Assembly (NCBI GenBank): GCA_050084515.1
Contig: CM114272.1
Coordinates: 14,260,001-14,324,000, forward strand
Reading direction: 5' to 3'
Length of the DNA stretch: 64,000 nucleotides
DNA from: Blasia pusilla
Taxonomy: Eukaryota > Marchantiophyta > Marchantiopsida > Blasiales
Below are positions 13,459 through 25,150 of the stretch, one piece after another. Within the stretch, counting starts at the first letter, position 1; each line of letters opens with the position of its first letter. The notes beneath the pieces are model-generated. The model did no database searches, was not told the origin of the DNA, and saw only the letters and a list, made by a program, of their open reading frames with translations. Made by a program: the position numbers and the translations under genes.

Positions 13459-15353
13459 CCGTCCAACCAGGGCGCGGGGTCTATGGTCGCAAGGCTACGA
13501 CAGGCACTACTTAATGAGTACAGTCTCTCTCTCTCTCTCTCTCTCGACTGCAGGCACTGGAGCTGGAGGAAGCCAAGGACGCTGAGTATGACAGGAAGTG
13601 CATGGTGAAAGAAGGGTCTCAAATATTGAGGCGAGGAGGGGTCAAGGCCGTGAAGAAGGCGACGAAACCCAAAAAGGCTGCCCCCGCTCTAGCGGGAGAG
13701 ACCACCGAGGCATCGATAGAAGTGGAATCCAAAAGTACGTAGACAAATCCTGTGTCTTTTGGATTTCTGTGTCCTTAGCTTACCCAAAAGGATTTTGCGT
13801 CTCATAAGGTTGCACATTGTTTGCGATTCTCATTGCCATAGCTCATGTTGCAGAAAAAGCCGCTGAACCGAAGGCCAGAGGCAAGAAGGCTGCTGCGGCA
13901 AAAGAACAGGTGGTGGTAAGTTTTTGGAATCATCACGTTTCGAGATAAAATATGAGCGGGTACATTTGTCTTTCTAGATATCCAGCGAAATTTCGCAAGG
14001 TTCGCAAAGATGATGCAATGGATCCGAACGTGTGCCTCTGTAATTTTGTTGTTTGCACACTTAGGCCAGCTTTGGCAGGACTGTCTTTCTTTCCAGCTGC
14101 AATGCTCAGCCTCTACAATTTTCGTTGTGTGTAGCTACCGGATAGTGATGATGACTTGGAACTCAACTTGAGTTTGACTGATCGGATGGCGGCGATGAGA
14201 CTGCGTGCGAGCCCTCAAGGTACGCAGCAAAGCAAGCTTCGGTTTGACGACCTTGGGCCTCCTATTTGAGATTGTCGTTCTTTGTCGGAATTGTTATGAC
14301 GATGACATCCTTGTTCCGCAGTGTTTCTACTATTAGGGCCTTATTAGTGGTAGGGGCCTGTTGTCTTTCACGTGCTGCCAAGTATTCTGGTCATCTCTGG
14401 GCAGGATGCAAGTTATCCCCTTGCTGAGCCGTAGGAGATGTGACCTAAATTTTAAAGATAGTTATCTTCACTCCGTGTTAGGATTTTCTATTTGTCTACT
14501 CTTCCAGGCCGTGTTTGTATTTTACTCTCTCAAGTCCCTCGTGTTAGTATCTTCTTTCTGGTTCGGGTGTCTATTAATTTCCCTCCCATCAAACCAATAA
14601 ACCCCAAAACCAAGGCGCATAAGTCGAAGATGTAACTGTTTACAGTCAAAGATTTCACTCTCATCGGTTCTCCCATCTTTTGCAGGTGGCACGGGCATGG
14701 ATACATCTTCCGCAGCTCCATCCACCGAGGATCTGTCGGTTTTGGAGGACGAAGTATTGCCGGAGGCGACAGTAGCCCCCAAGAATACGAAACGGACCGT
14801 CACCGCCAAGAGACCTGCAGTTCCAAGGGGTCGAAAGGCAATTGTGCTCAGCGAAGATAGTGAAGAAGAGGACATCATTGAGGTGAATTCTGATTCTGAC
14901 TTCGAGGATTCTCCTGCTACCAAAGGACGGAAGAAAGCGCCCCCGAAGAAAGCAGCAGCCCCTAAGGCAGCGCCGAGGAAAACGGCCGTCATGAGTACCG
15001 TCAAGGATGGGCCTAAGAAGCGTGGACCCAAATCTTCGGCCAAAGACAAATCGAAAGATGCATCAGACATGACCATTTCCTCATCTCCTTACCGACAATC
15101 CCCTCAGCTCAAAGTACAAAAGCTCAGAATCTCCCCGTTTCACAAGAAGAGCGGACTGATGGACAAGTTAGCGGGTGTGGCAGCAACAGCTCCCAGCTTC
15201 GAGGAGGCAGCCACAAGTCGGCCTAAAAGGGCCACAGCAACCCGAGCCGCCGCGAAGTACAAGGATTTCGACTTCGGCAGTGCGAGTGAAGACGGTGGCT
15301 CTGGAGATAGCACTTCGGCGGAGAGCGAGTACGAGGAGGAAGACGACCTGTAG
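6067..15353 (+). CDS. TOP2: DNA topoisomerase II, 22 exons, complete
   Basis: ATP-dependent type IIA enzyme that passes one DNA duplex through another in the nucleus. Exons, all GT-AG and in phase: 6067-6114, 6675-7253, 7380-7678, 7819-7885, 8257-8527, 8670-8869, 9031-9240, 9458-9571, 9736-9846, 10038-10202, 10309-10494, 10667-10822, 11081-11214, 11336-11504, 11740-11928, 12208-12394, 12564-12613, 12852-13286, 13554-13734, 13854-13915, 14135-14219, 14686-15353. They sum to 4566 nt, or 1521 aa, near the usual plant length. Visible motifs are the ATPase GRNGYGAK loop (about 178), QTK (396-398), the TOPRIM EGDSA (about 480) and DQDHDGSH (557-564, split across an intron), PLRGKLLNVREA, and the catalytic tyrosine in ASARYIFT (Y812). 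The last exons encode a lysine-rich, acidic, serine-rich tail typical of the family's nuclear regulatory end. The start gives a short MEDMVIEQEN leader; alternative 5' exons are not excluded. Confidence 0.96.
13423..13545. repeat. CT microsatellites in TOP2 intron 18
   Basis: There are two pure (CT)n runs, about 13423-13455 and 13525-13545, separated by about 70 bp. The second lies directly before the AG acceptor of exon 19 and could serve as its polypyrimidine tract. Confidence 0.85.
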
Positions 15354-16260
15354 ATATTTACGGGACCCTCTACGAAACCCACCCATCCTCCCCTGTAGGT
15401 ACTGCTGTACATACTTACCACATACAGACAAGCGCTTTATCCTTCGATCTGCGTCGAAGGTGTGTACATCTTGGTTTGGTTGGAACTTAATCGAAGGGTA
15501 AGTCGCGTGTGCGTGTCAAATCTCTTCCCGTCTTACGACATTTCCCTCGTTCTAATCCGTTCACAGCATATTTGGGGCCGAGGGGGATATAGATAAAATA
15601 CGTCGCAGATGGTTGATGGTCGATCAGATATCGAACAGATTGTTCGGTGACGATGATTGGACTCGACTGAATCAAGTCTCTACAGGGGATGCAAGGAGCT
15701 AATCTTAGGAAATGTCTGCTCTCTCACATCCGCAATTTGACGTCTCGTGGGTTCCCCCAGTCCCCATGTTGAATAAATTACTCTTCAGTGTCGTTCTTTT
15801 CGTCGTGGAAGGAGTTGTTGCTGTTCGGGGCACACGAACTTTTTAAATTAGTCATACGAAAATGTTGAATGGATCGTGATCATGTATTCTTTTCCCGTAG
15901 CACGTGTAAGGACTTTTTGTATTAGTATAAGCGCGATTGCTCGTGTCCACGATACTCTCTGCATGGCTGTAGCGGTGACGAGTTTAAACCGGATCCACAT
16001 GTAGCTGGCAGCGGGATCCATGAAAGTCGCCCCTCGAGATTTGGCTGGCTACGTCCTCCCTTCGCTCGCGTCTCCCCCGTCCGAACCTGGAATTCCGCTT
16101 GGACACATATCGATCCGACGTGCTTTAGTCAAGCGGTGCGAGCTAGCTACTTCGTGTCGCACAAACACATTCCGCACTTACCTGTGCTTTCTTCGCAGTC
16201 TAGAACACTCACCAGTCCGTGTCGTAGTGAAGGGCCCGGGGGTGCGCACCAGATCCTTGG
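15354..16260. other. TOP2 3' region and intergenic sequence
   Basis: I see no coding exon. The first few hundred bases presumably hold the TOP2 3' UTR, and the last part the promoter of the next gene. No clear regulatory motif was recognised. Confidence 0.4.
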
Positions 16261-17403
16261 ATGTCTCTCCCATTCCAGCGATCCACCGCTTCCTCCCTCA
16301 CACTCGAGGCTGGATTCCTGCCAAGCATGGAGCGTAGAAAGAGTTGCTGGTCGGAGCTGGAGCGCAGAAGAACGCACAGAGAGCGCAAAGACTCGCTGGT
16401 CAGGAGGGCCTCGTGGGTGGAGCGGAAATCCATCTGGGAGTCCGTCGTGGGGGACGCGAGCGAGAAGGAGAAGGAGTTGATGAAACTGGTGGACGATTTG
16501 GAGAAGCGAGTGAGCAAGAACGGGAGCGGCATTCTATTCTGTCTGCTGGAATGCCTGGAATGCGCCCTGAGTCTCAAGAGCGCAGCGGAGAAGCAGAACC
16601 CGCTGCTCAATCACCTATATCGCTCTCTGCTACCGCAGCTGCTGGGCTTCGTCTACTTGAACGAGCCCCTCTGCCACTGGTACGAATCTCCGGAGTTTCA
16701 GAACACCGACGAGGTAGTGCTCAAAGTCCTCGTCCTCGTGCAGGACCTCTGCAGCGACTCGCTCAAGTACTTGCAGAAGCCGAAAGACGAGAGCCGATTC
16801 ATCAACGCGATCTCCCTGCTGCGAGTCGTGACCATGGGGATCGATAAGAAGACCTACTTTCACAAGACCCACAAACACAGGCGCATCCCCACCAAGGAGT
16901 TCTATCCCTACAGGGCGCACCATTTCACCACCTGCATCGCCGGAGACGACAGCTCCAAGTGCATCAGTTGCGGGAAATCGGGCCCGCGCACCAAATACAG
17001 ATGGATCACTGTGCTGCTGGAGAACTTCGGTCAGGCCAACTGGACCAACTACGAGTTCCTCTCGCGCATTCTCGAAAATCCTCGCAACCTGCGCGAGCTG
17101 CCTCTCGAGGCGACCGAGGCAATCGTGTGCTTCATCTCTAAATGCCTGGAGTTTCTAGATCCGGACCTCGCCAAGAGCTTCCTTCCCGGATGCTTGGCCG
17201 TCATGGAGCTCATGGTCCGCTACGACGAGCCCGGGGCTCGCCCAACCGACCGTTTCATATCCGTCACCTTCATGATGGACAAGCACCTGGACGCCATTTT
17301 CGGGTATCTCCTCAAACCCGAGGCCCAATCTTGGCTCATGAAGTACGCACGAAGCTGCCGATACCGCAAGCTCGTCGGCTTTAAACCCAAGCGCATGTGG
17401 TGA
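16261..17403 (+). CDS. Intronless gene of unknown function (380 aa)
   Basis: A single open frame of 380 codons with clear coding character: GC-ending codons, amphipathic helices and no low complexity. I do not recognise the family. Residues 20-85 are strongly charged (arginine, lysine, glutamate) and probably helical. Residues 90-200 form leucine-rich helices. Residues 220-237 hold HH-x3-C-x8-C-x2-C (ending KCISCGK), a possible metal site. The C-terminus is basic (KLVGFKPKRMW). There is no signal peptide or membrane segment. The start at 16261 gives the longest product; an internal ATG at 16327 (MERRKSCW) is a good alternative. The absence of introns contrasts with both neighbours and could reflect retroposition or a lineage-specific gene. 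That it is a real gene is inferred from length and composition only. Confidence 0.65.
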   Translation: MSLPFQRSTASSLTLEAGFLPSMERRKSCWSELERRRTHRERKDSLVRRASWVERKSIWESVVGDASEKEKELMKLVDDLEKRVSKNGSGILFCLLECLECALSLKSAAEKQNPLLNHLYRSLLPQLLGFVYLNEPLCHWYESPEFQNTDEVVLKVLVLVQDLCSDSLKYLQKPKDESRFINAISLLRVVTMGIDKKTYFHKTHKHRRIPTKEFYPYRAHHFTTCIAGDDSSKCISCGKSGPRTKYRWITVLLENFGQANWTNYEFLSRILENPRNLRELPLEATEAIVCFISKCLEFLDPDLAKSFLPGCLAVMELMVRYDEPGARPTDRFISVTFMMDKHLDAIFGYLLKPEAQSWLMKYARSCRYRKLVGFKPKRMW

Positions 17404-19962
17404 CCGTGACCTCCTTCTCTACGCGTAAGGGCACATGCCCATCTCCCTCAGTCTCATCTCCTCATTACGGCGAGGCAACAAAGCGACTCATCACCGCAGG
17501 TCTCCTGACGAAGATGGGCACTCTCACCATTGTTCTATCCGCTCCTGAGAGATCACTGATCCGTCGCGCAAGCCTCTCCGCCGGACACGAAATGCTGGAC
17601 GGGATGGTGGACAGAGAAGAAGGCTCGGGAAGATGTTCCATGCGGCACAGGCTGTTCGGTCTTGGGGTCGGTACAAGACTGCCATGTGGAGTCCGAAAAG
17701 GAAAAGCTCTTGAATCTCTTATGCGCAGCTCCAGAGCCTTCGGGAAGTGGAATCTTTCTCGCGAGAACGCTCATGCAATCCCCAGAACCCGGTCTCTCCT
17801 CGCGAGGAAGCACGAGTCCGTGAGCGAAAGGCTGAGCCCCGGGAATCTCGTGAGTTGCTCTCGGCTTCGCCAATGGTTCCATGAAACGGAGCGACACCGG
17901 ATTCCTCATCGTTCTCGCTCGCTTCGACTGGGAAGTCCCGCTGCGACTAACTGCGCTAGAAAGGGTATTCTAGAGAATTGGAATATGTTATTTCAACGAG
18001 GCCGGCAGTCGCAGCACCCTCAACCATGAAATCTGACGTCTGACAAACACTCACTGGAACCGACCTTCCAGTCCATTGGAATCGCACATTGTGAGGAGAC
18101 AGTTGCAAGGCTTACCATGAGATCTGACTCCGGAAGGAAACCAACAGCTTGCCTGAAAGGATGTACATTCGAAGTGGTGGAAAACGTTCGCGGGAAAAGA
18201 AAATATCAGGTGTTCCTTTCGGCGTCTTTTCCACGCAATTGATATCGTCTTCGTGAGGTAAGTAGCGCAGCGCAGAACGTGAAATGCGGTATACGCTGAT
18301 AGCTCCCGTTTGACGAGTCGTGATGGTGGAGAAGAATCAGAAATGGCAATTTTCAATCAAATCATCTTCTGTCCACGTCTTTTTCCGGAATGGAAATCGT
18401 CCTGGGGAATTGGTTGGCGTTCTTCAGAGCTTGCCGATGCTATGCTTGGGATCCTTGACTCGTCCGATGTTCGTAGATTTCCTCGTCTCTGGTTTCATCC
18501 ACACGATCTAGACTGACAGTTTTTGGCGGGCAGTACTTCGCGTTCGGGCTCTCTATGGGTGGTTGCTAGAAGTGAACTCGAGTGCGAGGTCCGTACTCTA
18601 ATCAGATGGTGATTCTCTTCAACATTCCCAACTGCCTTCAGGCCTCAAACTGTCGAGGTAGGCAAGAAGTACCAAGCAATGCCCGTGCTGGTTGCCATTA
18701 AGCAAACGAGAAACCCTCATGCAAAGAAATCCAAAGAATCGTTGGATCTTAATCGCAGTCATACGCATATCTGGAAAACCTTCTGCTATCTTTAAGAATC
18801 TGCGTCCCGCTGGCGAGATGAGGTTGATTTACTGAGATCCTAACACCTTCAGGTTTATTAAAACCTACTTTCTACCGAACAGGACTTTTGAGTGGCGGTT
18901 CAAACAGTCATAAGTGTTTCCTAGACTCTATGGAGCTGCAGCATAGCTGCGGTACCTGGTAGATAGATGACTTCCGGCCGCACTCTTTCCAAAAATAATC
19001 CACTGCTGAAAGTTTACCTACCAGGATTTAATCAAGTTCCGACATGCAGCTCGAGATGCTGTAAGGAAATTTTAGACGGAGAAAGAGCAATTCACTGGAG
19101 AGAGCAGGCAGCTGGACTTTTCGCTCCAATCAAAGGCTTCAATGGAATTTTGGCCCCATTTGGCAGTGGCTGCCCTTCCCATGGATCGTCCAACACCTCT
19201 GCAACAAACCTGTTACCTCACATCACGATCACAACACCAGGTTTGTGAAGATTTGAGTTCACCAGCCAGGTTCAGTTGAAGAGCAGACAATCAATCATGC
19301 AACTTAGCGTTGAGAGTGAATGACAAGGTTCCTATGACTTTCGTTGGGCACACTCTGTGTCAACTCCGCGCGAGTAAAAAAAAGCCTACAGCGACAGCGC
19401 ATAAGCGTTGTTTCCATGTCTTGCGTACACGGCCATAGAAGAACCTATGCACTGCACGATGGCCCGATCTTACGCGTAATTTTCAACAGCTTTATTGATC
19501 TAGCGACGCAATCCTCTCTGGGTAACTTGAGCTGTCAAAAGGATTAGGAACTATGTCTACGCTCCATAAATTCTACTTTCCGACTCCACACTTCATAACT
19601 CTCGAGCTACTGGACTCAGATTCTCAACTGCTAGAGCACATACACATTCGACCAACACGACCAAGTTCCGAATACAGAGCTAACAAGAAACCCGTCGGGC
19701 AGTTATAAAGGTCTGCTGCTACAGAATGAAAAGCCTCCTGGCAGAAACCGAAATTGAAAATGACATGCAAGGGGAACAGGCTACTGGCGAATGGAGAACA
19801 CCAGACAGAAGTGAGAGAAGAAACAGATTAACGGCTATGGTTTTCTCAGATTATCGCCCATCATGGCCTATCAATTGGACAACCTCATGAAGCCTCCATC
19901 ACCAAACAAACGGCATCCCAAGGAACCCAGTGGGGCTCAGGAGAGAGATGGATGAGGAGATC
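17404..19962. other. Intergenic region without a supportable gene
   Basis: Several frames of 60-210 codons occur, the longest at 17397-18029 directly after the preceding stop codon. None shows a domain, splice continuity or consistent codon use. The segment probably contains 3' UTRs of the converging genes on either side. Confidence 0.4.
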
Positions 19963-22685
19963 TCACAGTTTGACAGGATAAACAGGATTATAACTCTTGG
20001 TTTTGACACGCTGCATCTTCTCCAGCACCGCGAAGGACTTCTCGTGCACCTGCCCAAAGACGGTATGCTTCCCGTCTAGATGAGGGCTCTGAGAACCCAC
20101 ACTCTCCCTGTGAGCTTTGGAAGTTTTTAAAGGAGCTCACTAGTGGAAGCTGTCGAAATGCATCGAGCGAAAACTCAAGACTTAGAAACTTATTTCGAGG
20201 AACACTACAAACAATCTTCTCCAGCCCTAATTAACCATGTTTTGTATCTCACGGTGTTCAGGATCACTCACATCTTTGAAGATGATGAAGAACTGAGAGG
20301 AGTTGGTATTACGCCCAAAGTTCGCCATGGACACAACTCCTTTCTTATCATGGCTGTGTTTCGCTGAAATTTCGTCGTCAAATTGTGCTCCATATATTGA
20401 ACGTCCGCCTCTTCCAGAACCTATCCAAATTCAAAAATACAGCGATAGATCCTCGCAACAGCTCAACAAGTCTGACAGATAGATCCAACCAAGCGTTGCT
20501 CAAATTCTGGTCACCCTCACGATTAGCAGGGAACATCCAGGATCGGCAGTAGTCCTCTTAAAAAAACGCAGATTGCAGCTATTGCACCAATTTCTGTGAA
20601 GGAAAGCAGGATGTAAGCCCCAAGCGGCGCTACCTGAAGGATCACCGCTTTGACACATGAAATCTGGGACAATTTTCTGCACAATCAAGAACGCTTTCAA
20701 AAGCATGAAAGACTGGAGTGATCTATCGTCAACGGGGACCCAATAGGAACCTGGCACTTCGAATTGCGAAGTTCGCAGTAACTGAACGGTACAGACCACA
20801 GTCCTACGAAGTCACCTGTGCTAGGTTATGATTCCTAGCCATCAAACCACGGTTTAAGAATTTAGTAATCTAAATTTGATTCTTGGTAGCCATGAAATTA
20901 GACACACTGAGGGCAGGGCCCGGGAAGAAAACAGGGAATCTTACTTTATCGTCATCATGATGATAGCTGGAATTGAAAAGCTAATGCGGTTCAAGCGTCT
21001 ATGACCTGTAATGTCTATTCAATCTGTTCTCCCTTCTGTTTGTGACAAATTTCCTCCCTAACTCCCAGTCAGTTCAATCACATCTAAACAGGCCAACGGA
21101 TGATGAAGTATAGTAGACATGGGAGCTGAATTGTAAGAAGTCCGCATTGTGAATCTCCCAGCATTCATCAAAGTGTGGTAACGTCGCATCCTTTCTCCAA
21201 TTTTTCCAGACTAATTGCACGTCCCCTTACAGAGTTTCTGGTGCTTATCGTAAGGAATAGATACTTCATTGCTGTGCGGCTCCTTCAAAAGTAAGTTGCT
21301 ACTGCTTGTTGGCATATCATGGATTGACATACCCTTCTTGCAGAGCCATTCTCTGCAGAAGCTTTGAAAGCTCTTTCAGAACAATCCATCGAGTGAAGCA
21401 CGACATTTGTGGAAGAAGACTTACCTCTGAGTCGCAGCAGAGATGCGGACTCCTAGAAACAACCCTATCCCATCGAGAACGAAACGAGAGATGCAATCGT
21501 CAGATCCTACTTCTGTTTGACTCCTGAGGCCTCGGGTGCTGTGATGAATAGATCACTGATAGCTTGGAAAGCAGTCAGACATCGGGAGATCTGATGCTAC
21601 CAAGCTAGATTTCGAGCCAAGAGCAAAGAAATGAGTCCCTTAAATGAGATCTGTGAGTTGAAATTAAGTCTCCTAATCTGAACAGCGAGTCATTTCCTGA
21701 GAAGTCGAGCAGAAGTTTAGGGTTTAAACGAGAGATCCGATCAGCAGATCCTACTTCTGATCGACCCTTTATGCCTTGAGTGCTTTGATGAATCTGATTG
21801 TACCAGGCTAGATTTAGGGTTTAAACGAGAGATTCGATCATCAGACCATCAGAGGCTGGGAGATTTCGTTGCACCAAGCTAGATTTCGTGCCAAGAGCAC
21901 AGAATCCAGTCTTTCAAATGAGATAGAGAATTTAAATGAAGTCTCCCGATCTGAACAGCGAGTCATTTCCTGAGAGGTCGAGCAGAAGTTGCTAAAAATC
22001 TTGTACTTTCCCTGAAATTTCTTAGTCACAATCACTTGCCATCTAATCTCAGGAGTCTTACACTCACGCAAGAGGATACCCAAAATTGTGTTCTTCCGAT
22101 TCCTCCAAACAACTCCTTCCAATAATAACTCTTTCAAACTGTAGCAACAATCGATAGCCTCGACGATTTCGGTTATGCGGTCTGTATTCCCATAGAATTT
22201 GTTTGAAGTGGAGGACAGTACATGAAACGTGATGCCATCGTAGTACCCTGCCTTGCACAGTTCCAGAAAGTTTCTGCACGTTCTGGAGGGAAAAACACAA
22301 AGGGAACCATATTAGATGGTAAGTTCTGTTTCCAAGCTGGGAATCTATCGCAGATAAATCAACAATTTGTTGTTTAGACAGCCATTTTCTGCCTTGCTCT
22401 TAATCCGCACACCCTGGGTTCTGTTGGATCGATGAAAATCTTCGGATTCACCAAACCTCTATGGTTATATCGTACAACAAATCGTGATTTCATGTCGCCT
22501 GAAGAAATCCTGGAAGAAGGTGCGCTTTAGGGTAAAGCAAGGGATCGAGTAATAGACACAGATGTAGGTCAATGAGGCCCCAGATTCTTGAAATGAATCG
22601 AAAGATTCAATTTTTACCTCGGAGCATCTCTCCAGAAAAGGTCAATCTCAATAATGCCATGCGTACAAGACAAAGTCACCGACAT
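19963..22685 (-). CDS. Cyclophilin-type peptidyl-prolyl isomerase, 5 exons, 148 aa
   Basis: Single-domain cyclophilin. Minus-strand exons are 22685-22618, 22282-22222, 20676-20634, 20420-20272 and 20088-19963, all GT-AG, summing to 447 nt in one frame from [10 protein letters not shown] to YPVKL-stop. Core motifs appear in order: [70 protein letters not shown], and [12 protein letters not shown]. Family members catalyse proline cis-trans isomerisation or act as spliceosomal adaptors. The phenylalanine, methionine and glutamine of the FMCQ active-site motif are kept. The catalytic arginine is lysine (KIVPDF), and the cyclosporin-contact tryptophan is histidine (PHLDGKH), as in PPIL3-type proteins. 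The N-terminus resembles PPIL1 and PPIL3 types, so I give no symbol. It has no signal peptide, so a cytosolic or nuclear location is inferred. Intron 2 is 1.5 kb and carries a tandem duplication. Confidence 0.9.
21480..21990. repeat. Tandem duplication in a cyclophilin intron
   Basis: Two diverged units of roughly 240-270 bp (about 21480-21715 and 21725-21990) share GAGAGAT(C/T)CGATC, CAGATCCTACTTCTG, ACCAAGCTAGATTTCG, GCCAAGAGCA and CTGAACAGCGAGTCATTTCC. A shorter partial unit lies between them. Confidence 0.65.
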
Positions 22686-23450
22686 GATGCCGGACCTCTC
22701 TCGTTGAGCATCTGTCGCTCAAAGCGTCAATTGATTGCAATTCATCGTACATCCACTCACGATTAGCGACCCCTGCCTTGCAGTTCATCAGACATCCGCT
22801 CACTAAATATTACCGACAAGGTTCCATATCAGTCCTTCACAACGTACAAGGAAGCTAACACCGCAACGTTAGGAGTAGTGACTTATGCCTCTTGTACGTA
22901 CTTGTGTGTGAATACACGGATACATGAGTCTCGGTGGCCGCGCTACTGAGAAATTGGGTAGGAGGGTGCTCCACTGTGTCGTTCCCAATCTGTAAACTAT
23001 TGGAACTGCACAGTGGATATAACTGAACAGTTGCGGTGGGAAAATGGGCACTCACTCAATTCGTGTCCCGGACGAATCTGTGTCTCGGTCGTCACCTTTT
23101 CTTTGTGACTTTGCGATCCATGATTTCGTACACGGAATCAGAGCCAGCAGGCGCGCAGATGTGAGATCGCCTCTGCAGATAGAAGAGCATCTGCGAATTC
23201 AGAAAGAGAATCCAGTGAGTGACAAGTCTGGAGCAGGCTTGCGTTCAGCCTAGATGCAGCAATTGACGGATGCTGCAAGAATTCCACCTAAGAAGAATTT
23301 AACCGTTTTCTGAAGGATACCCGATTAAGGCTGTTAGAGAAATCGAGCCATGATTTCACCCGAGTCCCCGAATTGGATGTCGTTCTTCCTGTCAACGTGG
23401 ATCAAATTGACAGACCCCGCTCTCTTCAATGTGCAGCAAATTGAGCGATT
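22686..23450. other. Upstream region of the cyclophilin gene
   Basis: I see no supportable coding exon. It presumably contains the promoter of the minus-strand cyclophilin gene. Short frames at 22855-23055 and 23044-23253 show no domain. Confidence 0.35.
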
Positions 23451-23454
23451 TCAC

Positions 23455-23820
23455 TTCAGAACCTCTGAACGAAAATGTGCATGAAGTTAACGTTTCATGC
23501 ACATTTTGTAATCAGAGAATTCCAACGTCAAGTTCTGCTGAACCAGATCTTGGAGAAGCAGAATTTACCAGGAATCTAGGATTCACATAGCTAGCGATTG
23601 CAATCATCTAATCCATTCTCCAACACTCCAGAAGCTCTGAACGCGTGCGAAAGTATCGTATCATTGGCATTTCGTAAGCAGAGAAGTCCAACGTCCAGTT
23701 CCGCTGAACCAGATCTTGAAGAAACAGAAAATTTGAGAAATCTCTGATACACGCAGTTAGCGATTGCAATTATCTAATCCATTCTACAACACTCCTGAAT
23801 CTCTGAACGCGAGCGAAAAA
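23455..23820. repeat. Tandem duplication of about 180 bp
   Basis: Units at about 23455-23635 and 23636-23820 share CTCTGAACG, AGAGAA(T/G)TCCAACGTC, CTGAACCAGATCTTG and GCGATTGCAATCATCTAATCCATTCT. The first unit contains a perfect 14-bp inverted repeat: AAAATGTGCATGAA at 23472-23485 and TTCATGCACATTTT at 23494-23507, with an eight-base spacer. The second unit lacks it. Confidence 0.7.
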
Positions 23821-24329
23821 ACATGGCAATCTCCAAGCTTGTAGATTGAAACTATCCTACTAGTGTGGATTTTGCAAACCACTTTTACGAGCCTTAACCC
23901 CTCGAAAGGATTTGGAGCATAACGCTCAGGGTCATCATGCCACTCGTTCCTTGTTGAAATAGCCGCGCTATCTCCTCACCTTATCCGTTTTCACTACCTT
24001 CACCTTAGGAAGGGTGCAAAACTAGTTTTGTACGAAAGAGATGGGACCAAAACTGTGTTGGGGAGGGAAGGAAGGGGATGGACATTGATAAGGTGTCCAC
24101 GAAGATCTAGATTGGTTATTATCAGAAAATGATTCAAGAATACATTAAATATATATACATGATTGTTAGCGCCTAGGTGTAATTTTGAATTATTGTTGAA
24201 TTATCATTGAATTCAAAGGATTTTATTGGCCTATACAAAGAGCAAATCTACTAGTTAGAAAGGATATGTGTAAAAAAAAAAGAGGTCATCTCAAAATGAA
24301 GAGGTAACCTCCAATTATATATACTAGTA
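23821..24329. other. Gene-free transition to AT-rich repeats
   Basis: I see no coding signal. Around 24060-24330 the sequence turns AT-rich and begins the dispersed-repeat territory that extends to about 41 kb. Confidence 0.35.
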
Positions 24330-25150
24330 AGATCCACGGGAAATTAAAAGGTGTTTGAAAAGTTAGTGTAGAGCATGTGAAGGGCATAGATTAACGATGT
24401 TGCACATAAATTCAAATTTTTATTTGTTGATCGTAAAATGTGAAACATTTTCTTGTTGCCCAGTTGCTACGTGTCAAACATAGAGGTGTTTGCAAATCAA
24501 GAAGGCATTCTCCCATAATAATATAAATACGGTTTCCGTGCAATGCAAGGGAAATAAAAAACTGTTTGAAGAGTTTGTGTATAACCCGTGAAGGGAAGAA
24601 ATTAATGATGCTCCACATAAATTCTAATTTTTATTTGCTGCACAAAGTATGTGAAACATTTTCTTGTTGCCCAATTGCCACGTGTCAATCAGAGAGGTGT
24701 TTGCAAATCAAGAAGGTACTCTCCCATACTAATATACTAGTAAGATGCTCGTATGATGCACACGAAATAAAAAAAGTGTTTAAAGAGCGAACATATAGCC
24801 CGTGAAGGGAAGAGATTAATGATGTTCTACATAAATTCAAATTTTTTTCTTGCTGCCCATAGCATGTGAAACATTTTTTCTCACTGCCCACTTCCCACAT
24901 GTCAAGCAAATAGGTGTGTGCAAATCAAGAAGGCACCCTCCCATAATAATATAGATGAGGTGCCCGTGCGATGCAAGGGAAATAAAAAATGTTTGAAAAG
25001 CTAATATATAGCCCGTGAAGAGCATTGATTAATGATGTTCTACACAAATTCAGCCCGTAGCATGTGAAATATTTGTTTGCTGCCCAATTGCTACGTGTCA
25101 AGCAGATAGGTGTTAGCAAATCAAGAAGGCACTCTCCTATATATATATAG
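24330..25150. repeat. Four tandem units of a dispersed ~200-bp repeat
   Basis: Units start near 24330, 24531, 24733 and 24956. Each runs from a GTGC-GATGCA-like start through AAATAAAAAA-GTTTGAA, CCCGTGAAGGG, TTAATGATG, ACATAAATTC, TGTGAAACATTTTCTTGTTGCCCA, ACGTGTCAA, AGGTGTTTGCAAATCAAGAAGGCA and CTCCCATAATAATATA. Inverted copies lie at 28490-28850, another copy lies at 32690-32880 and decayed ones at 4100-4380. Units are non-coding; short frames in them are chance. Confidence 0.8.

Noticed and set aside
17397-18029. 210-codon frame overlapping the stop of the intronless gene
   Set aside because: Arginine- and serine-rich chance-like composition, no domain, a competing frame on the other strand, and a start overlapping the previous stop.
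24330-25150. Regularly spaced repeats considered as a CRISPR-like array
   Set aside because: Unit length is about 200 bp with diverged copies elsewhere in both orientations. The genome is eukaryotic and there are no short identical repeats with unique spacers.
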